A stretch of 64,000 bases of DNA from CF-46 sp042408445 (GTDB lineage Bacteria > Chloroflexota > Limnocylindria > Limnocylindrales > CSP1-4). The notes below the pieces were generated by a model, which was given only the letters and a program-made list of their open reading frames with translations, had not been told where the DNA came from and did not search any database. Location of the stretch: the NCBI GenBank assembly GCA_042408445.1, contig JBHORC010000037.1:1-64000 (forward strand). Direction: 5' to 3'. Both the position numbers and the translations under genes were made by a program. Shown here piece after piece: positions 36,030-44,452 of the stretch; within the stretch, counting starts at the first letter, position 1; each line of letters begins with the position of its first letter.

Positions 36030-36493
36030 GGACCGCCGGCTGGCGCGACGGCGGGTCGATCGAGGTCGTCGCCGCCGTCGAGCAGCTGATCTTCGCGGCG
36101 GTTGCCCTCACGGCACGAAGCCTCGCGGCGACGCCGGGCGCCATCGATCTGACGATCGGGCAGTGGCGGATTCTCGCCCTGCTCCACGGAGCGAGCGGCC
36201 CGGTCCGCCTCTCCGCGCTCGCCGGCACGATGGGCATGTCGATGCCATCCGCGAGCCGGATGGTCGCCCGGCTCGGTGCGCGCGGGTTGGTGAGCTCGGC
36301 GGTCGATCCCGAGGACCGCCGGGCCGTGCTCCTGTCCCTGACGAAGCACGGGTCCCAGGTCGTCGACGTCGTCCTCCATCACCGACGACGCGTCGTCTCC
36401 GACGCCCTCGCCGATCTCCGTCTGCCCGCCCGAGCTGTCGGCCACCTCGTCGCCGTCGCGGAGGGCCTGACCCAGGGAGCGGCATCCGCATGA
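36026..36493 (+). CDS. MarR-family transcriptional regulator
   Basis: 155-residue winged-helix repressor. LTIGQWRILALLHGASGPVRLSALAGTMGMSMPSASRMVARLGARGLVSSAVDPEDRRAVLLSLTKHG contains the helix-turn-helix and the DxRR wing (PEDRRAVLLSLT). N- and C-terminal helices for dimerisation flank it. MarR proteins usually respond to small phenolic or oxidised ligands and often repress their own operon. Being inside the operon by GTGA/ATGA overlaps, it may autoregulate the eight genes through the TTGT/ACAA palindromes at 26011-26029; this link is only inferred. Confidence 0.88.
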   Translation: MRTAGWRDGGSIEVVAAVEQLIFAAVALTARSLAATPGAIDLTIGQWRILALLHGASGPVRLSALAGTMGMSMPSASRMVARLGARGLVSSAVDPEDRRAVLLSLTKHGSQVVDVVLHHRRRVVSDALADLRLPARAVGHLVAVAEGLTQGAASA

Positions 36494-37632
36494 AGATCGC
36501 GCTCGCTTCGCCTCCGATGCTCCGGATCCCGCCGCGTCGCTACGCGGGCACGGAGCGCGTGGTCGCCGCCCTCGGCGAGGAGCTCCATCGGCGGGGCCAC
36601 GAGGTCACGCTCTTCGCGCCGGGCGATTCCGAGGTCCCGTACAACCTCGAGCCGACCGTCGAGCGGGCGCTCTGGCCCGCCGGCTTCCGCGGCGACCCCG
36701 GACCGTGGATCGCCGCCACCGCCGAACGCGTCCGGCGCGATCTCGCCAGGTTCGACGTGGTCCATTCCCACCTCGAGACCTTCGGTCTCCCCCTCGCGGG
36801 CAGTTCCACGCCCGTCGTCAGCACGATGCACGGACGGCTCGACATCGGCGAGAACCCGCGCCTCCTGGCTGCCTTCCGCGACGCGCCGCTCGTGGCGATC
36901 AGCAACAGCCAGCGGCGCTGGTGTCCGGAGAACCGCTGGGTGGCCACGATCGGCCACGGCCTCCCGTTTCCCGCCGCGGTCCGGACGGAGCCGGGCGAGT
37001 ATCTCGCCCTGGTGGGCCGAGCGACCCACGAGAAGGGGGTCCAGGAGGCGATCGAGCTTGGCGGGCGGAGCGGCCGGCGGCTCGTCATCGCGGCGAAGGC
37101 GATCGATCCGCCGGAGCTCGCGTTCGTCGAGGAGATCATCCGCCCGGCGATGCGCAACGGCCACGTCGACTTCCTGGGCGAGATCCCGACCGAGGAGCGT
37201 GACGAGGTGCTGGGGAACGCGCTCGCGACGGTCATGCTCGGTGCCTGGCCCGAGCCGTTCGGCCTCGTGGCGATCGAGTCGCTCGCCCTCGGCACCCCCG
37301 TCATCGCCCGCCGCGCGGGAGCCCTGCCCGAGATCATCGAGCACGGCGTCGACGGCTTCCTTGTCGACGACCTCGTGGAGGCGCAGTTCGCGATGACGCT
37401 CGTCGGGTCGCTCGATCGGGCGCGGATCGCGGCCCGGGCACGCGAACGCTTCTCCGTCGGCCGGATGGTCGACCGCTACGAGGAGGTCTATCGGCGGCTG
37501 ATCGGCGACGACGTCGCGGCGGACCCGATCGCCGAGGAGTCGCTCGCCGAGATCGGCGCGCTGGAGCCGTCGAACGGTCCGGCACGCGGCGGTCGGCGGT
37601 CCGAAGAGTCGCGGACGCTGATCCGCCGTTGA
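36490..37632 (+). CDS. GT4-family glycosyltransferase
   Basis: 380 residues, GT-B fold retaining glycosyltransferase. N-terminal domain: MKIALASPPMLRIPPRRYAGTERVVAALGEELHRRGHEVTLFAPGDS with the glycine-rich acceptor loop; C-terminal donor domain: YLALVGRATHEKGV, then WPEPFGLVAIESLALGTPVIARRAGALPEIIEHGVDGFLV, which carries the E-x7-E nucleotide-sugar motif (EPFGLVAIE). Donor and acceptor unknown. A Glu/Pro/Gly-rich tail of about 35 residues follows. Last gene of the operon, ATGA overlap with marR; no convincing terminator follows. Confidence 0.9.
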   Translation: MKIALASPPMLRIPPRRYAGTERVVAALGEELHRRGHEVTLFAPGDSEVPYNLEPTVERALWPAGFRGDPGPWIAATAERVRRDLARFDVVHSHLETFGLPLAGSSTPVVSTMHGRLDIGENPRLLAAFRDAPLVAISNSQRRWCPENRWVATIGHGLPFPAAVRTEPGEYLALVGRATHEKGVQEAIELGGRSGRRLVIAAKAIDPPELAFVEEIIRPAMRNGHVDFLGEIPTEERDEVLGNALATVMLGAWPEPFGLVAIESLALGTPVIARRAGALPEIIEHGVDGFLVDDLVEAQFAMTLVGSLDRARIAARARERFSVGRMVDRYEEVYRRLIGDDVAADPIAEESLAEIGALEPSNGPARGGRRSEESRTLIRR

Positions 37633-37688
37633 ACGCCTCGGCCGGTCCGGAACGGCTGGCCGCAAGAGCGGGCCGGTAGAACAGCCGC

Positions 37689-37923
37689 ATGGATCCGGCA
37701 CCTCCTGCTCCGCTCGACGACGGGTCGCCGCCCGGGCCGCGTCGCGGCCGGGACCTCGCGGCGGTGACCGCCGGACCGCAGGCTCCCGACGTCGAGCCGC
37801 TCACGTTCGAGGAGGTGCTGTGGGTCCGCGACCGGGCGCGGCGGACGATTGATCGGCCCCGCGATCGTGCTGCAGCTCGTCGAGGCGTATTTCGAGGCCC
37901 GAGGCTCCCGAACGTCCGGTTGA
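37689..37923 (+). pseudogene. Small gene broken by a frameshift (or sequencing error)
   Basis: From ATG 37689 the frame reads MDPAPPAPLDD... to LTFEEVLWVRDRARR, then degenerates into arginine-rich sequence. In the next frame, from about 37845, a protein-like end appears: LIGPAIVLQLVEAYFEARG, terminating with TGA at 37921-37923. No start codon except a TTG (37849) opens that second frame, so the two halves look like one roughly 75-residue protein with a one-base insertion or two-base loss near 37840-37850. No slippery sequence is visible. I do not recognise the family. TAGAAC upstream could be a leaderless -10. Confidence 0.4.
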
Positions 37924-37990
37924 GCAGGCGGCGCCGGGGCCGGCCCTCGCCCGTGGCACGCCGGATCGCGCGCGGCGGAATGGGACCCGA

Positions 37991-38005
37991 TGGGACGTTC
38001 GGTCG
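37991..38005 (+). promoter_or_regulatory. 15-bp element upstream of the lipoprotein gene
   Basis: TGGGACGTTCGGTCG, identical to the minus-strand element at 5889-5903 and ending 62 nt before the GTG start. A TTGACA hexamer follows at 38007-38012, so the element would sit just upstream of the -35 of the lipoprotein promoter (its -10 is poor). Compatible with an activator site. Confidence 0.5.
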
Positions 38006-38067
38006 TTTGACAGCCGAACGCCGTCACCTGACCCTTCGTGGCGTCAACGCATCAACAGGGGGACTCT

Positions 38068-38847
38068 GTGTTCCGTCGCTCTCTCGCGCTCCCCGCGCTC
38101 GCCCTCGTCGCGAGCCTCACCGTCGTCCTCGGCGCGTGCTCGTCCGCCCCGGCCGCACCCGCCCTGACGGACCCGAAGGACATCCTCACGAAGGCCGCCG
38201 TCACCGTGAAGGACGTCAAGACGTTCGAGTTCACGGGCGCCTTCACCGGTTCGGTCAACGCGCCGCAGCTCGGCACCTTCGACCTCTCGACCGTCAAGCT
38301 CTCCGGCGCCGTCGACGTCGCGAACAAGAAGGCCAAGGTGAGCCTGGACGCGCCGACGCTGCTCGGCACCAAGGTGGACGCGCTGTTCATCGACCAGGTC
38401 GCCTACTACAAGGTCGCCGGGCCGCTCGCGATGAACCTCCACGCGTCCGCCGACAAGTACACGAAGATGGCGGTCCCGTCGAACGGCAACGACGCCGTCA
38501 GCGAGGCGACCGACGTCACGAAGATGACGGCGAAGATCCAGGCCGGGCTCGACAAGCTGCCGAGCGCGCCCGTGAAGCAGGCCGACGAGAAGTGCGGCGA
38601 CCAGGACTGCTACCACGTCACGATCAAGCTCACGGCCGACCAGCTCAAGACGCTGGATCCGACGAGCTCGGTCAACGGTGACATCTCCGTCGACGTCTGG
38701 ACGCTGAAGAGCAACTATCGGCCGGCAAAGCTCGCCCTGTCGGCCGCGACGGTCGAGATGGGGACGTTCGGGTTCACGATGGACCTGAAGTACGACGGCT
38801 CCGTCGCGATTGACGCCCCGCCCGCGGACCAGATCGTCACTCCGTAG
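38068..38847 (+). CDS. LppX/LprAFG-type lipoprotein
   Basis: 259-residue predicted lipoprotein: signal sequence FRRSLALPALALVASLTVVLGACSS with lipobox LGAC (Cys about residue 24), then DILTKAAVTVKDVKTFEFTGAFTGSV and a repeated beta-strand pattern, including DALFIDQVAYYKVAG and VWTLKSNYRPAKLAL, the half-barrel fold of mycobacterial LppX/LprG proteins that carry lipids in a hydrophobic cavity. Two cysteines in KCGDQDCYHVT may form a disulfide. GTG 38068 is chosen because AGGGGGAC lies just before it; the upstream GTG at 38038 adds a non-hydrophobic leader. Stand-alone gene with its own promoter region and terminator. Lipid binding is inferred from the fold. Confidence 0.85.
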   Translation: MFRRSLALPALALVASLTVVLGACSSAPAAPALTDPKDILTKAAVTVKDVKTFEFTGAFTGSVNAPQLGTFDLSTVKLSGAVDVANKKAKVSLDAPTLLGTKVDALFIDQVAYYKVAGPLAMNLHASADKYTKMAVPSNGNDAVSEATDVTKMTAKIQAGLDKLPSAPVKQADEKCGDQDCYHVTIKLTADQLKTLDPTSSVNGDISVDVWTLKSNYRPAKLALSAATVEMGTFGFTMDLKYDGSVAIDAPPADQIVTP

Positions 38848-38869
38848 GTCACGACTCCAGCCGCACCAA

Positions 38870-38895
38870 CGAGACCCGGGCTCGCCCGGGTCTCG
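38870..38895 (+). terminator. Terminator after the lipoprotein gene
   Basis: CGAGACCCGGG (38870-38880), loop CTCG, CCCGGGTCTCG (38885-38895): perfect 11-bp stem 22 nt after the stop, followed by CGATTCC. T-poor, as expected for this GC content. Confidence 0.8.
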
Positions 38896-38995
38896 CGATT
38901 CCGAGAGCCTGCGCCCTCCGAGACCACGAACGTCTCGCCGCCCGCCGCGCGCGGCCGCGCCGTTGCCCGGTGGGCCGCCGGCGAGGGGCCCGACC

Positions 38996-39001
38996 TACAA
39001 T
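38996..39001 (+). promoter_or_regulatory. -10 element giving a leaderless pcrA transcript
   Basis: TACAAT ends six bases before the GTG at 39008, so transcription should start at or within a base of the start codon. No Shine-Dalgarno sequence is present in the gap. Same arrangement as at ligA, gatC and 41736. Confidence 0.6.
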
Positions 39002-39007
39002 GGAAGG

Positions 39008-41725
39008 GTGACTCCCTCCCCGCGTCGTCGGCGCGCCGGCACCGTTGCCGAAGAGCCGCCGGTCGAGGCCGGGACCCGGCTCTCCGACCTGCCCGACGGC
39101 CCGTCGGAGACCGCACCGCTCGAGCCGGACTGGCTCCGTGACGCGCCTCAGCCCGTCGATCTCCCGGACGAGCTGACCGCGGACGAGCGACGCGCCCGCG
39201 CCGACGCCCAGGAGGCCGAGCGGGCCGGCCGCGCCGCGGCGCGAGCCCGCGAGATCGTCGAGCGACTCAATCCCGAGCAGGCGCGGGCGGTCACGACGAC
39301 CGATGGCCCGCTCCTCATCCTGGCCGGTGCCGGCTCGGGCAAGACCCGGGTTCTCGCTCACCGGATCGCCTACCTCATCGGGGTGAAGGACGTCCGGCCG
39401 TGGTCGATCCTCGCGGTCACGTTCACGAACCGGGCGGCCGGCGAGCTCCGCGACCGGATCATCAGCCTCGTCGGTGAGCCCGGCCGCGACGTCCAGGCGG
39501 GCACCTTCCATTCGCTCTGTGCCCGCGTCCTCCGCCGCGACGGCGAGGCGATCGGGATCGACCGCCGCTTCGTCGTCTACGACACCGAGGACCAGCAGAG
39601 CCTGATGAAGCTGCTCCTCCGCGAGGAGGACCTGCCGCTCACCGGCGAGTTCCGGCCGAGCGCGGTCCTCGGGGCGATCAGCCGGGCGAAGAACGAGATG
39701 CTCGACGCGGCGTTCCTGCGCGAGAACGCCGTCAACCTCCACGAGCGGACCGTGGCGAAGCTCGCGGTTCGCTACGAGGAGCGGCTGCGGCGCGTCGGCG
39801 CGCTCGACTTCGACGACCTGCTTCTGAAGGCCGTCGAGCTGTTCGACCAGGCGCCCGACGTCCTCGCGCGCTACCAGGATCGTTGGCGCTATCTCCACGT
39901 CGACGAATACCAGGACACGAACCGGCCGCAGTACCTGTGGGTCCGGGCGCTCGCCGCGAAACACCGCAACCTCGCGGTCGTCGGCGACGACGACCAGTCC
40001 ATCTACCGCTGGCGCGGCGCGGACATCCGGAACATCCTCGATTTCGAGCGCGACTATCCCGACGCGACGGTCGTGAAGCTGGAGCGCAACTACCGCTCCA
40101 CCCAGCTGATCCTCGACGCCGCCCATGCCGTCGTCTCCCGGAACACGGAGCGGACGGACAAGAAGCTCTGGACCGAGAAGTCCGGCGGCGTGAAGATCCA
40201 GCGCTTCGAGGCCTACAACGAGGAGGAGGAGGCCGAGTGGATCGCCCGCCAGGTCGAGGGCCTGGTCGGCGGCCGCGGCTCCGTCCTGACCCGCCGGGCG
40301 GACGACGAGGACGGCGGCTCGCTCCGTGCCCGCGACATCGCCGTGATGTACCGGATGAACGCCCAGTCCCGCGCCATCGAGGAGTCGTTCCTCCGCTACG
40401 GGATCCGCTACCAGCTCGTCGGCGGGACGCGGTTCTACAGCCGGCGCGAGGTCAAGGACGCGCTCGCCTACCTCCGCGTGCTCCGGAGCGACGCCGACAC
40501 GATCAGCTTCGAGCGGATCATCAACGTCCCCGCGCGGGCGATCGGCGACAAGACGATCGAGGTGATCCGCGGAGCCTCGCTCCGTGGCGGGATCACGACC
40601 TGGGCGGCGATCGAGGCCGCCGGCCGGGGCGAGGTCGAAGGGCTCACCCCGAGGGCGCGAACGTCCCTCGCCGAGTTCGCGGGCCTCATCCGCCGGCTGC
40701 GCTCGCGGGTCGGTGTCCTGAACCTGCCGGAGCTGCTCGACGAGACGCTCGAGGCGTCGGGCTACCGGGCGATGCTCGCCGACGGCTCGGAGGACGGCGA
40801 GGAGCGCTGGGCGAACCTCCTCGAGCTGCGATCGGTCACGACCCGCTATGACGACCTCTCGCCGGACGACGCCCTGGATCGGCTGCTCGAGGAGACGGCC
40901 CTCGTCGCCGACCAGGACACGTACGAGGGCGACGCGGACGCGGTGACCCTGATCACGCTCCACGCCGCGAAGGGGCTCGAGTTCCCGGTGGTCTTCATCG
41001 CCGGCCTCGAGGAGGGCGTGTTCCCGCACAGCCGGGCGCTCGACGACGAGAAGGAGCTCGAGGAGGAGCGGCGGCTCGCCTATGTCGGCATGACGCGAGC
41101 GATGCGCCGCCTGTACCTGTCGCACGCGTGGCGCCGGGCGACGTGGGGGATGGGCCAGGCCTCGCTGCCGTCGCGGTTCCTCCTCGAGATCCCGCCGGAG
41201 CTGATGGTCGGGCCGGATCTCAGCACGGGCGCGGACCTCGACGTGGATCTGGATCTCGCCTTCGGGGCGCGCGGCACGACGCGGTTCGGACGGCCGCTGG
41301 GTCGCGGCGCCGGTCCGGCTCAGCCCGCCTACCGGGAGGGGAGTGGCACGCCGGGTGCGCCGCGGCCCGGAGAGGCCTTCCGCCCGTCGCGGGATCTCGC
41401 GGCGAAGCGCGACGCGTACGACGCGGGCGCGCGCTCCGGGGCGCTGACGCCGCGGGGCGGGGCGGGCGCCGGGGCTGGTGGAGCGAATGGGTCCGCCCGC
41501 GCGGGTGACGACGGCGCCGCGGTCCGCCCCCGCCGCCCGATCATCCCCGGCGAGCGCCAGTACCGGGACGGCGATCGGGTGCGGCATGCCCGCTGGGGCG
41601 ACGGGATCGTCGTGACGAGCAAGTTGACCCGGAGCGACGAGGAGATCACCGTCGCCTTCAAGGATCCGGCGATCGGCCGGAAGACGATGCTCGCGAGCCT
41701 CGCGAACCTCGACCTGATCGGGTAG
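39008..41725 (+). CDS. pcrA: UvrD/PcrA-family DNA helicase
   Basis: Superfamily 1A 3'-5' helicase for repair and rolling-circle replication. 905 residues: about 75 residues of charged N-terminal extension, then LNPEQARAVTTTDGPLLILAGAGSGKTRVL (Q motif and Walker A, about 82-112), VTFTNRAAGELRDRI, LHVDEYQDTNRPQYLW (motif II), VVGDDDQSIYRWRGA (III), RNYRSTQLIL (IV), VTLITLHAAKGLEFPVVFIAGLEEGVFPH (V) and EERRLAYVGMTRAMRRLYL (VI). The C terminus (GDRVRHARWGDGIVVTSKL...IGRKTMLASLANL) is the PcrA Tudor-like domain that binds RNA polymerase, supporting PcrA over UvrD/Rep. Leaderless GTG start, see the -10 at 38996. Confidence 0.95.
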   Translation: MTPSPRRRRAGTVAEEPPVEAGTRLSDLPDGPSETAPLEPDWLRDAPQPVDLPDELTADERRARADAQEAERAGRAAARAREIVERLNPEQARAVTTTDGPLLILAGAGSGKTRVLAHRIAYLIGVKDVRPWSILAVTFTNRAAGELRDRIISLVGEPGRDVQAGTFHSLCARVLRRDGEAIGIDRRFVVYDTEDQQSLMKLLLREEDLPLTGEFRPSAVLGAISRAKNEMLDAAFLRENAVNLHERTVAKLAVRYEERLRRVGALDFDDLLLKAVELFDQAPDVLARYQDRWRYLHVDEYQDTNRPQYLWVRALAAKHRNLAVVGDDDQSIYRWRGADIRNILDFERDYPDATVVKLERNYRSTQLILDAAHAVVSRNTERTDKKLWTEKSGGVKIQRFEAYNEEEEAEWIARQVEGLVGGRGSVLTRRADDEDGGSLRARDIAVMYRMNAQSRAIEESFLRYGIRYQLVGGTRFYSRREVKDALAYLRVLRSDADTISFERIINVPARAIGDKTIEVIRGASLRGGITTWAAIEAAGRGEVEGLTPRARTSLAEFAGLIRRLRSRVGVLNLPELLDETLEASGYRAMLADGSEDGEERWANLLELRSVTTRYDDLSPDDALDRLLEETALVADQDTYEGDADAVTLITLHAAKGLEFPVVFIAGLEEGVFPHSRALDDEKELEEERRLAYVGMTRAMRRLYLSHAWRRATWGMGQASLPSRFLLEIPPELMVGPDLSTGADLDVDLDLAFGARGTTRFGRPLGRGAGPAQPAYREGSGTPGAPRPGEAFRPSRDLAAKRDAYDAGARSGALTPRGGAGAGAGGANGSARAGDDGAAVRPRRPIIPGERQYRDGDRVRHARWGDGIVVTSKLTRSDEEITVAFKDPAIGRKTMLASLANLDLIG

Positions 41726-41735
41726 CCTCGCGGCC

Positions 41736-42131
41736 GTGACACGGCTGCTCCGGATCGGTCTCCTGTCGATCTCCGTGCTGACGGCCGCCATGGCGAGCTG
41801 GCTCGCAGCGACCGTCGTCCTGGTTGTCCGAACGCGCGACCCCGAGCGGGTGATCCTGTGGAGCGGCGTCGCCGCGGCCTCGTTGCTGCTCGTCGCGGCA
41901 TCGGCGCTCGCGACCGACGAGTCATCGACGCGGTCGTGGCCCCGGATCGCGGTCGGCGTGCTCGGCGCGATGGCGCTCGCGTTCGGCGGCTTCGTCCTTG
42001 CCGCGGAGGTCGCGGGCGCGCCACGTCGCGACGCGGAGGGGTATCTGCTCGTCCTCGGACTGATCCTTGCCGCGCACGGGGCGCTCGCCCTGGCGTGGCT
42101 TGCCGCTCGGCTGCCCGTCCGGAGAGCGTGA
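41736..42131 (+). CDS. Small four-helix membrane protein of unknown function
   Basis: 131 residues with four hydrophobic segments (about 8-30, 40-58, 70-90, 102-124) joined by short arginine-containing loops; ends RLPVRRA. No motif I recognise. GTG 41736 starts seven bases after TAGCCT (41723-41728), which overlaps the pcrA stop codon and would give a leaderless transcript. It converges on the aldose epimerase gene. A short integral membrane protein is all that can be said. Confidence 0.6.
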   Translation: MTRLLRIGLLSISVLTAAMASWLAATVVLVVRTRDPERVILWSGVAAASLLLVAASALATDESSTRSWPRIAVGVLGAMALAFGGFVLAAEVAGAPRRDAEGYLLVLGLILAAHGALALAWLAARLPVRRA

Positions 42132-42166
42132 CGGGCTGACCGGGACTCGGCCGCCGGCCGGCATCC

Positions 42167-43051
42167 TCAGTCGGCGGCGGGCTCGAACACGAGCGCGAAC
42201 CACATCGCAAGCGTGTCCCCGGGTTCGAGCGCGATGAGCCCGCCGGGTTCCCCGTCGACCAACCGGCGGAGACCCTCGGGCGCGTGCGTCTCGGGCTCGA
42301 CGGCCACGGCGATGACCTCGCCCGGGCTCGCGGCGACGATGAAGGCGACGTCGGCTGAGGTGTCCATCCTCGCCCGGACGCCGAGCGCCGGCCACGCCAG
42401 CTCGACGGGCGGATCGGTGAGCTGGGTCCAGGTCCCGTCGAGATCGTCATCGAGCTCCACCAGGCGGTTCCGGTCCAGCCGGCCGCTGACCGGCTCCGGG
42501 TCGCCCGTTCGACCGAGGTTCGACGGGTGGACCGCCGCGGCCCGGATCGCGACCTGGACGGGTCGCAGGAACCAGGGGTGCAGGCCGGTCCCCGCGGGCA
42601 TCGGGCCGTCGTCCGTGTTCGTCACGGCGAGATGGACCTCGAGCCGCGAGCCCTCGACCGCTACTCGCTCCTCGACGCGGTAGCGCCACGGCCATCCCTC
42701 GCCGCCGCCGTCCACCCGGAAGGTCGCGCTGCCACGGTCGGCCTGGACGACGTCCCACGGCACCTGTGAGACCTGGCCGTGGATCGCGGTGCCGTCCGGG
42801 AAGTTGGACGGCAGGTCGACGACCCGGCCGAGCACCTCGAGCGGCCCGGTCGGGATGCGGTTGCACCACGGCGCCATCACGAACCCGCCCCAGTACCAGG
42901 GGTCGCTCCGGTACGTCTCGAGGTCCGGCGGCGTGCGGAGGAGATCGTGCCCGCGGACGCGCAGGCGATGCAGCCGCGCCCCGATCCCCGCGGCGACCTC
43001 GGCCTCGATCTCGCCGTCCCCGATCCGGACCAGCTCGTCGAACGCGGTCAT
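42167..43051 (-). CDS. Aldose 1-epimerase-like protein
   Basis: 294-residue galactose-mutarotase-fold protein. Family marks: IGARLHRLRVRGHDLLRT, YWGGFVMAPWCNRIP (the ..PW.NRI.. segment), AIHGQVSQVPWDVV with the catalytic His, and GLHPWFLRP with the second His; the C-terminal ALEPGDTLAMWFALVF is also typical. It would interconvert alpha and beta anomers of aldoses such as xylose or glucose. ATG at 43051 is in an ATGA overlap with the end of the M24-like gene; it is the last gene of a five-gene minus-strand unit divergent from xylR, so a role in sugar entry to the xylose pathway is plausible but not shown. Confidence 0.88.
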   Translation of the reverse strand: MTAFDELVRIGDGEIEAEVAAGIGARLHRLRVRGHDLLRTPPDLETYRSDPWYWGGFVMAPWCNRIPTGPLEVLGRVVDLPSNFPDGTAIHGQVSQVPWDVVQADRGSATFRVDGGGEGWPWRYRVEERVAVEGSRLEVHLAVTNTDDGPMPAGTGLHPWFLRPVQVAIRAAAVHPSNLGRTGDPEPVSGRLDRNRLVELDDDLDGTWTQLTDPPVELAWPALGVRARMDTSADVAFIVAASPGEVIAVAVEPETHAPEGLRRLVDGEPGGLIALEPGDTLAMWFALVFEPAAD

Positions 43052-44436
43052 GCGGGGCGAACCGTCATCGCCCGGTCCGGGCGGAGGAGGAATGGCGGCA
43101 GGTACGCCGGCAGGTTCGAGAACGGCAGCACGTCGGGATGGAGGTCGATCCCGAGCGCCTCCGCCATGAACGCACGGCGCGTCTCGATCCGCGCCCAGGC
43201 AACAGGGTAGGAGGCTGCGAAGGTTTCGCGAAGCGATGCATCCGCCAGGGCGATCCCGTCCTCGATGTTCGTCGTGAAGTGGTCCGTGCCGGTTGCCGGG
43301 ATGATATCGACCTGGAGCGCCATCCCCGACGCGAGCGGGATCGAGGAGCCGGGCGAGATCGGCGAGTTCACCCACTCGTCGAGGTGGAGCTGGTGCCCCG
43401 GGTTCAGGAAGATCCCGAAGAACGGATCGCCGAGCCGCCGATCGATGATCGCCTGGAGCGCCCCGCCCGGGACGCCGACCCGGAGCGCGGCGTACCACTC
43501 CGCCACGGCGCCGAAATACGGACCGACGAGCCGCTCGACGTAGTCCTGGATCGGGGCCGGCAGCTCGCCGGCGTCCTCCACGACGAATCCGGCACGACAG
43601 TTGAGGGCGCCCCAGATTCCGAACGCGACCGTGAACCGATCGCCGCGCTCGATCGGCCGGTCGCCGGGACTCAGCAGGCCGAGCGTGGCGCGCGGGCCGG
43701 CCGAGAGCATGAGGTGGCACGAGAGCGGCGTCCCGTCCCACTCGAGGAGGCGAACGGCCTCCCGCTCGGTCATGCCCGGGCGAAGGCCCGCAAGCAGCCG
43801 GCGAACGCCATTCGACGTCTGCGTCGCCGCCCATTCGAACGCGGCGAGCTGGTCGACGTCGTTGATCACCCGGAGACCGTCCGCCGGATCGATCAGCAGG
43901 TCGTTGGCGTTCTCGACGAGGCCGTCCGGGCCGACCAGGGTCCGCAGCGTGTCGACGAGGAAGGCCGGCACCTCCATCGTGGCCCGCGACGCGTAGGTCT
44001 TCCAGCCGACGACGCCAACACGTCCGCCGCGCGTCACCCCCTCGTCGGCGAGGATGTCGGCGAGCGGCTGCGATCGGTCGCGCGGCTGGCTCGGCAGACT
44101 GAGGTCCTGGAACCGATGCCGGCGCATCCGGAGGGGCGCGGCGCCGGCCATCCCCCAGCACTCGTTGCCGACGAGGATCGCCGGGTCGTCGTCAGCGCCG
44201 ACGATCAGGATCGCCTCCTCGAACCGCGGGTCGAAGCCGGTCAGGAACGACAGCGAGGCGCTGTGTTCGCGATCCGCGTACACGACCAGCCGGTCGTAGC
44301 CGCGAGGCCTCGCCCGCGCGCGGAGCGCCTCCATTCGTTCCGAATACCGGCTCGCGGGCAGCTCGGGACGCGGTCCGGCGTCCGGGAAGGACGGCATGCC
44401 GATCGTCTCGAGCCGCGGTTGGCTGCCGGTCGTCAT
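43048..44436 (-). CDS. M24 (Xaa-Pro peptidase/creatinase-fold) protein lacking metal ligands
   Basis: 462 residues: N-terminal creatinase-like domain (RYSERMEALRARARPRGYDRLVVYADREHSASLSFLTGFDPRFEEAILIVG) and a C-terminal pita-bread domain (GMTEREAVRLLEWDG, GHQLHLDEWVNSPISPGSSIPLASGMALQVDIIPA, NIEDGIALAD). In active aminopeptidases five residues bind two metals (Asp, Asp, His, Glu, Glu). Here the stretch where DxG...D belongs reads VAFGIWGALNCRAGF and the first Glu position reads QVDIIPA, so only the His and last Glu survive. It is therefore unlikely to be a metallopeptidase; creatinase itself is a metal-free precedent. ATG 44436 chosen because GAGG-rich sequence precedes it and conservation begins there. 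Confidence 0.8.
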   Translation of the reverse strand: MTTGSQPRLETIGMPSFPDAGPRPELPASRYSERMEALRARARPRGYDRLVVYADREHSASLSFLTGFDPRFEEAILIVGADDDPAILVGNECWGMAGAAPLRMRRHRFQDLSLPSQPRDRSQPLADILADEGVTRGGRVGVVGWKTYASRATMEVPAFLVDTLRTLVGPDGLVENANDLLIDPADGLRVINDVDQLAAFEWAATQTSNGVRRLLAGLRPGMTEREAVRLLEWDGTPLSCHLMLSAGPRATLGLLSPGDRPIERGDRFTVAFGIWGALNCRAGFVVEDAGELPAPIQDYVERLVGPYFGAVAEWYAALRVGVPGGALQAIIDRRLGDPFFGIFLNPGHQLHLDEWVNSPISPGSSIPLASGMALQVDIIPATGTDHFTTNIEDGIALADASLRETFAASYPVAWARIETRRAFMAEALGIDLHPDVLPFSNLPAYLPPFLLRPDRAMTVRPA

Positions 44437-44452
44437 CCTCGAGATCCTCGCA

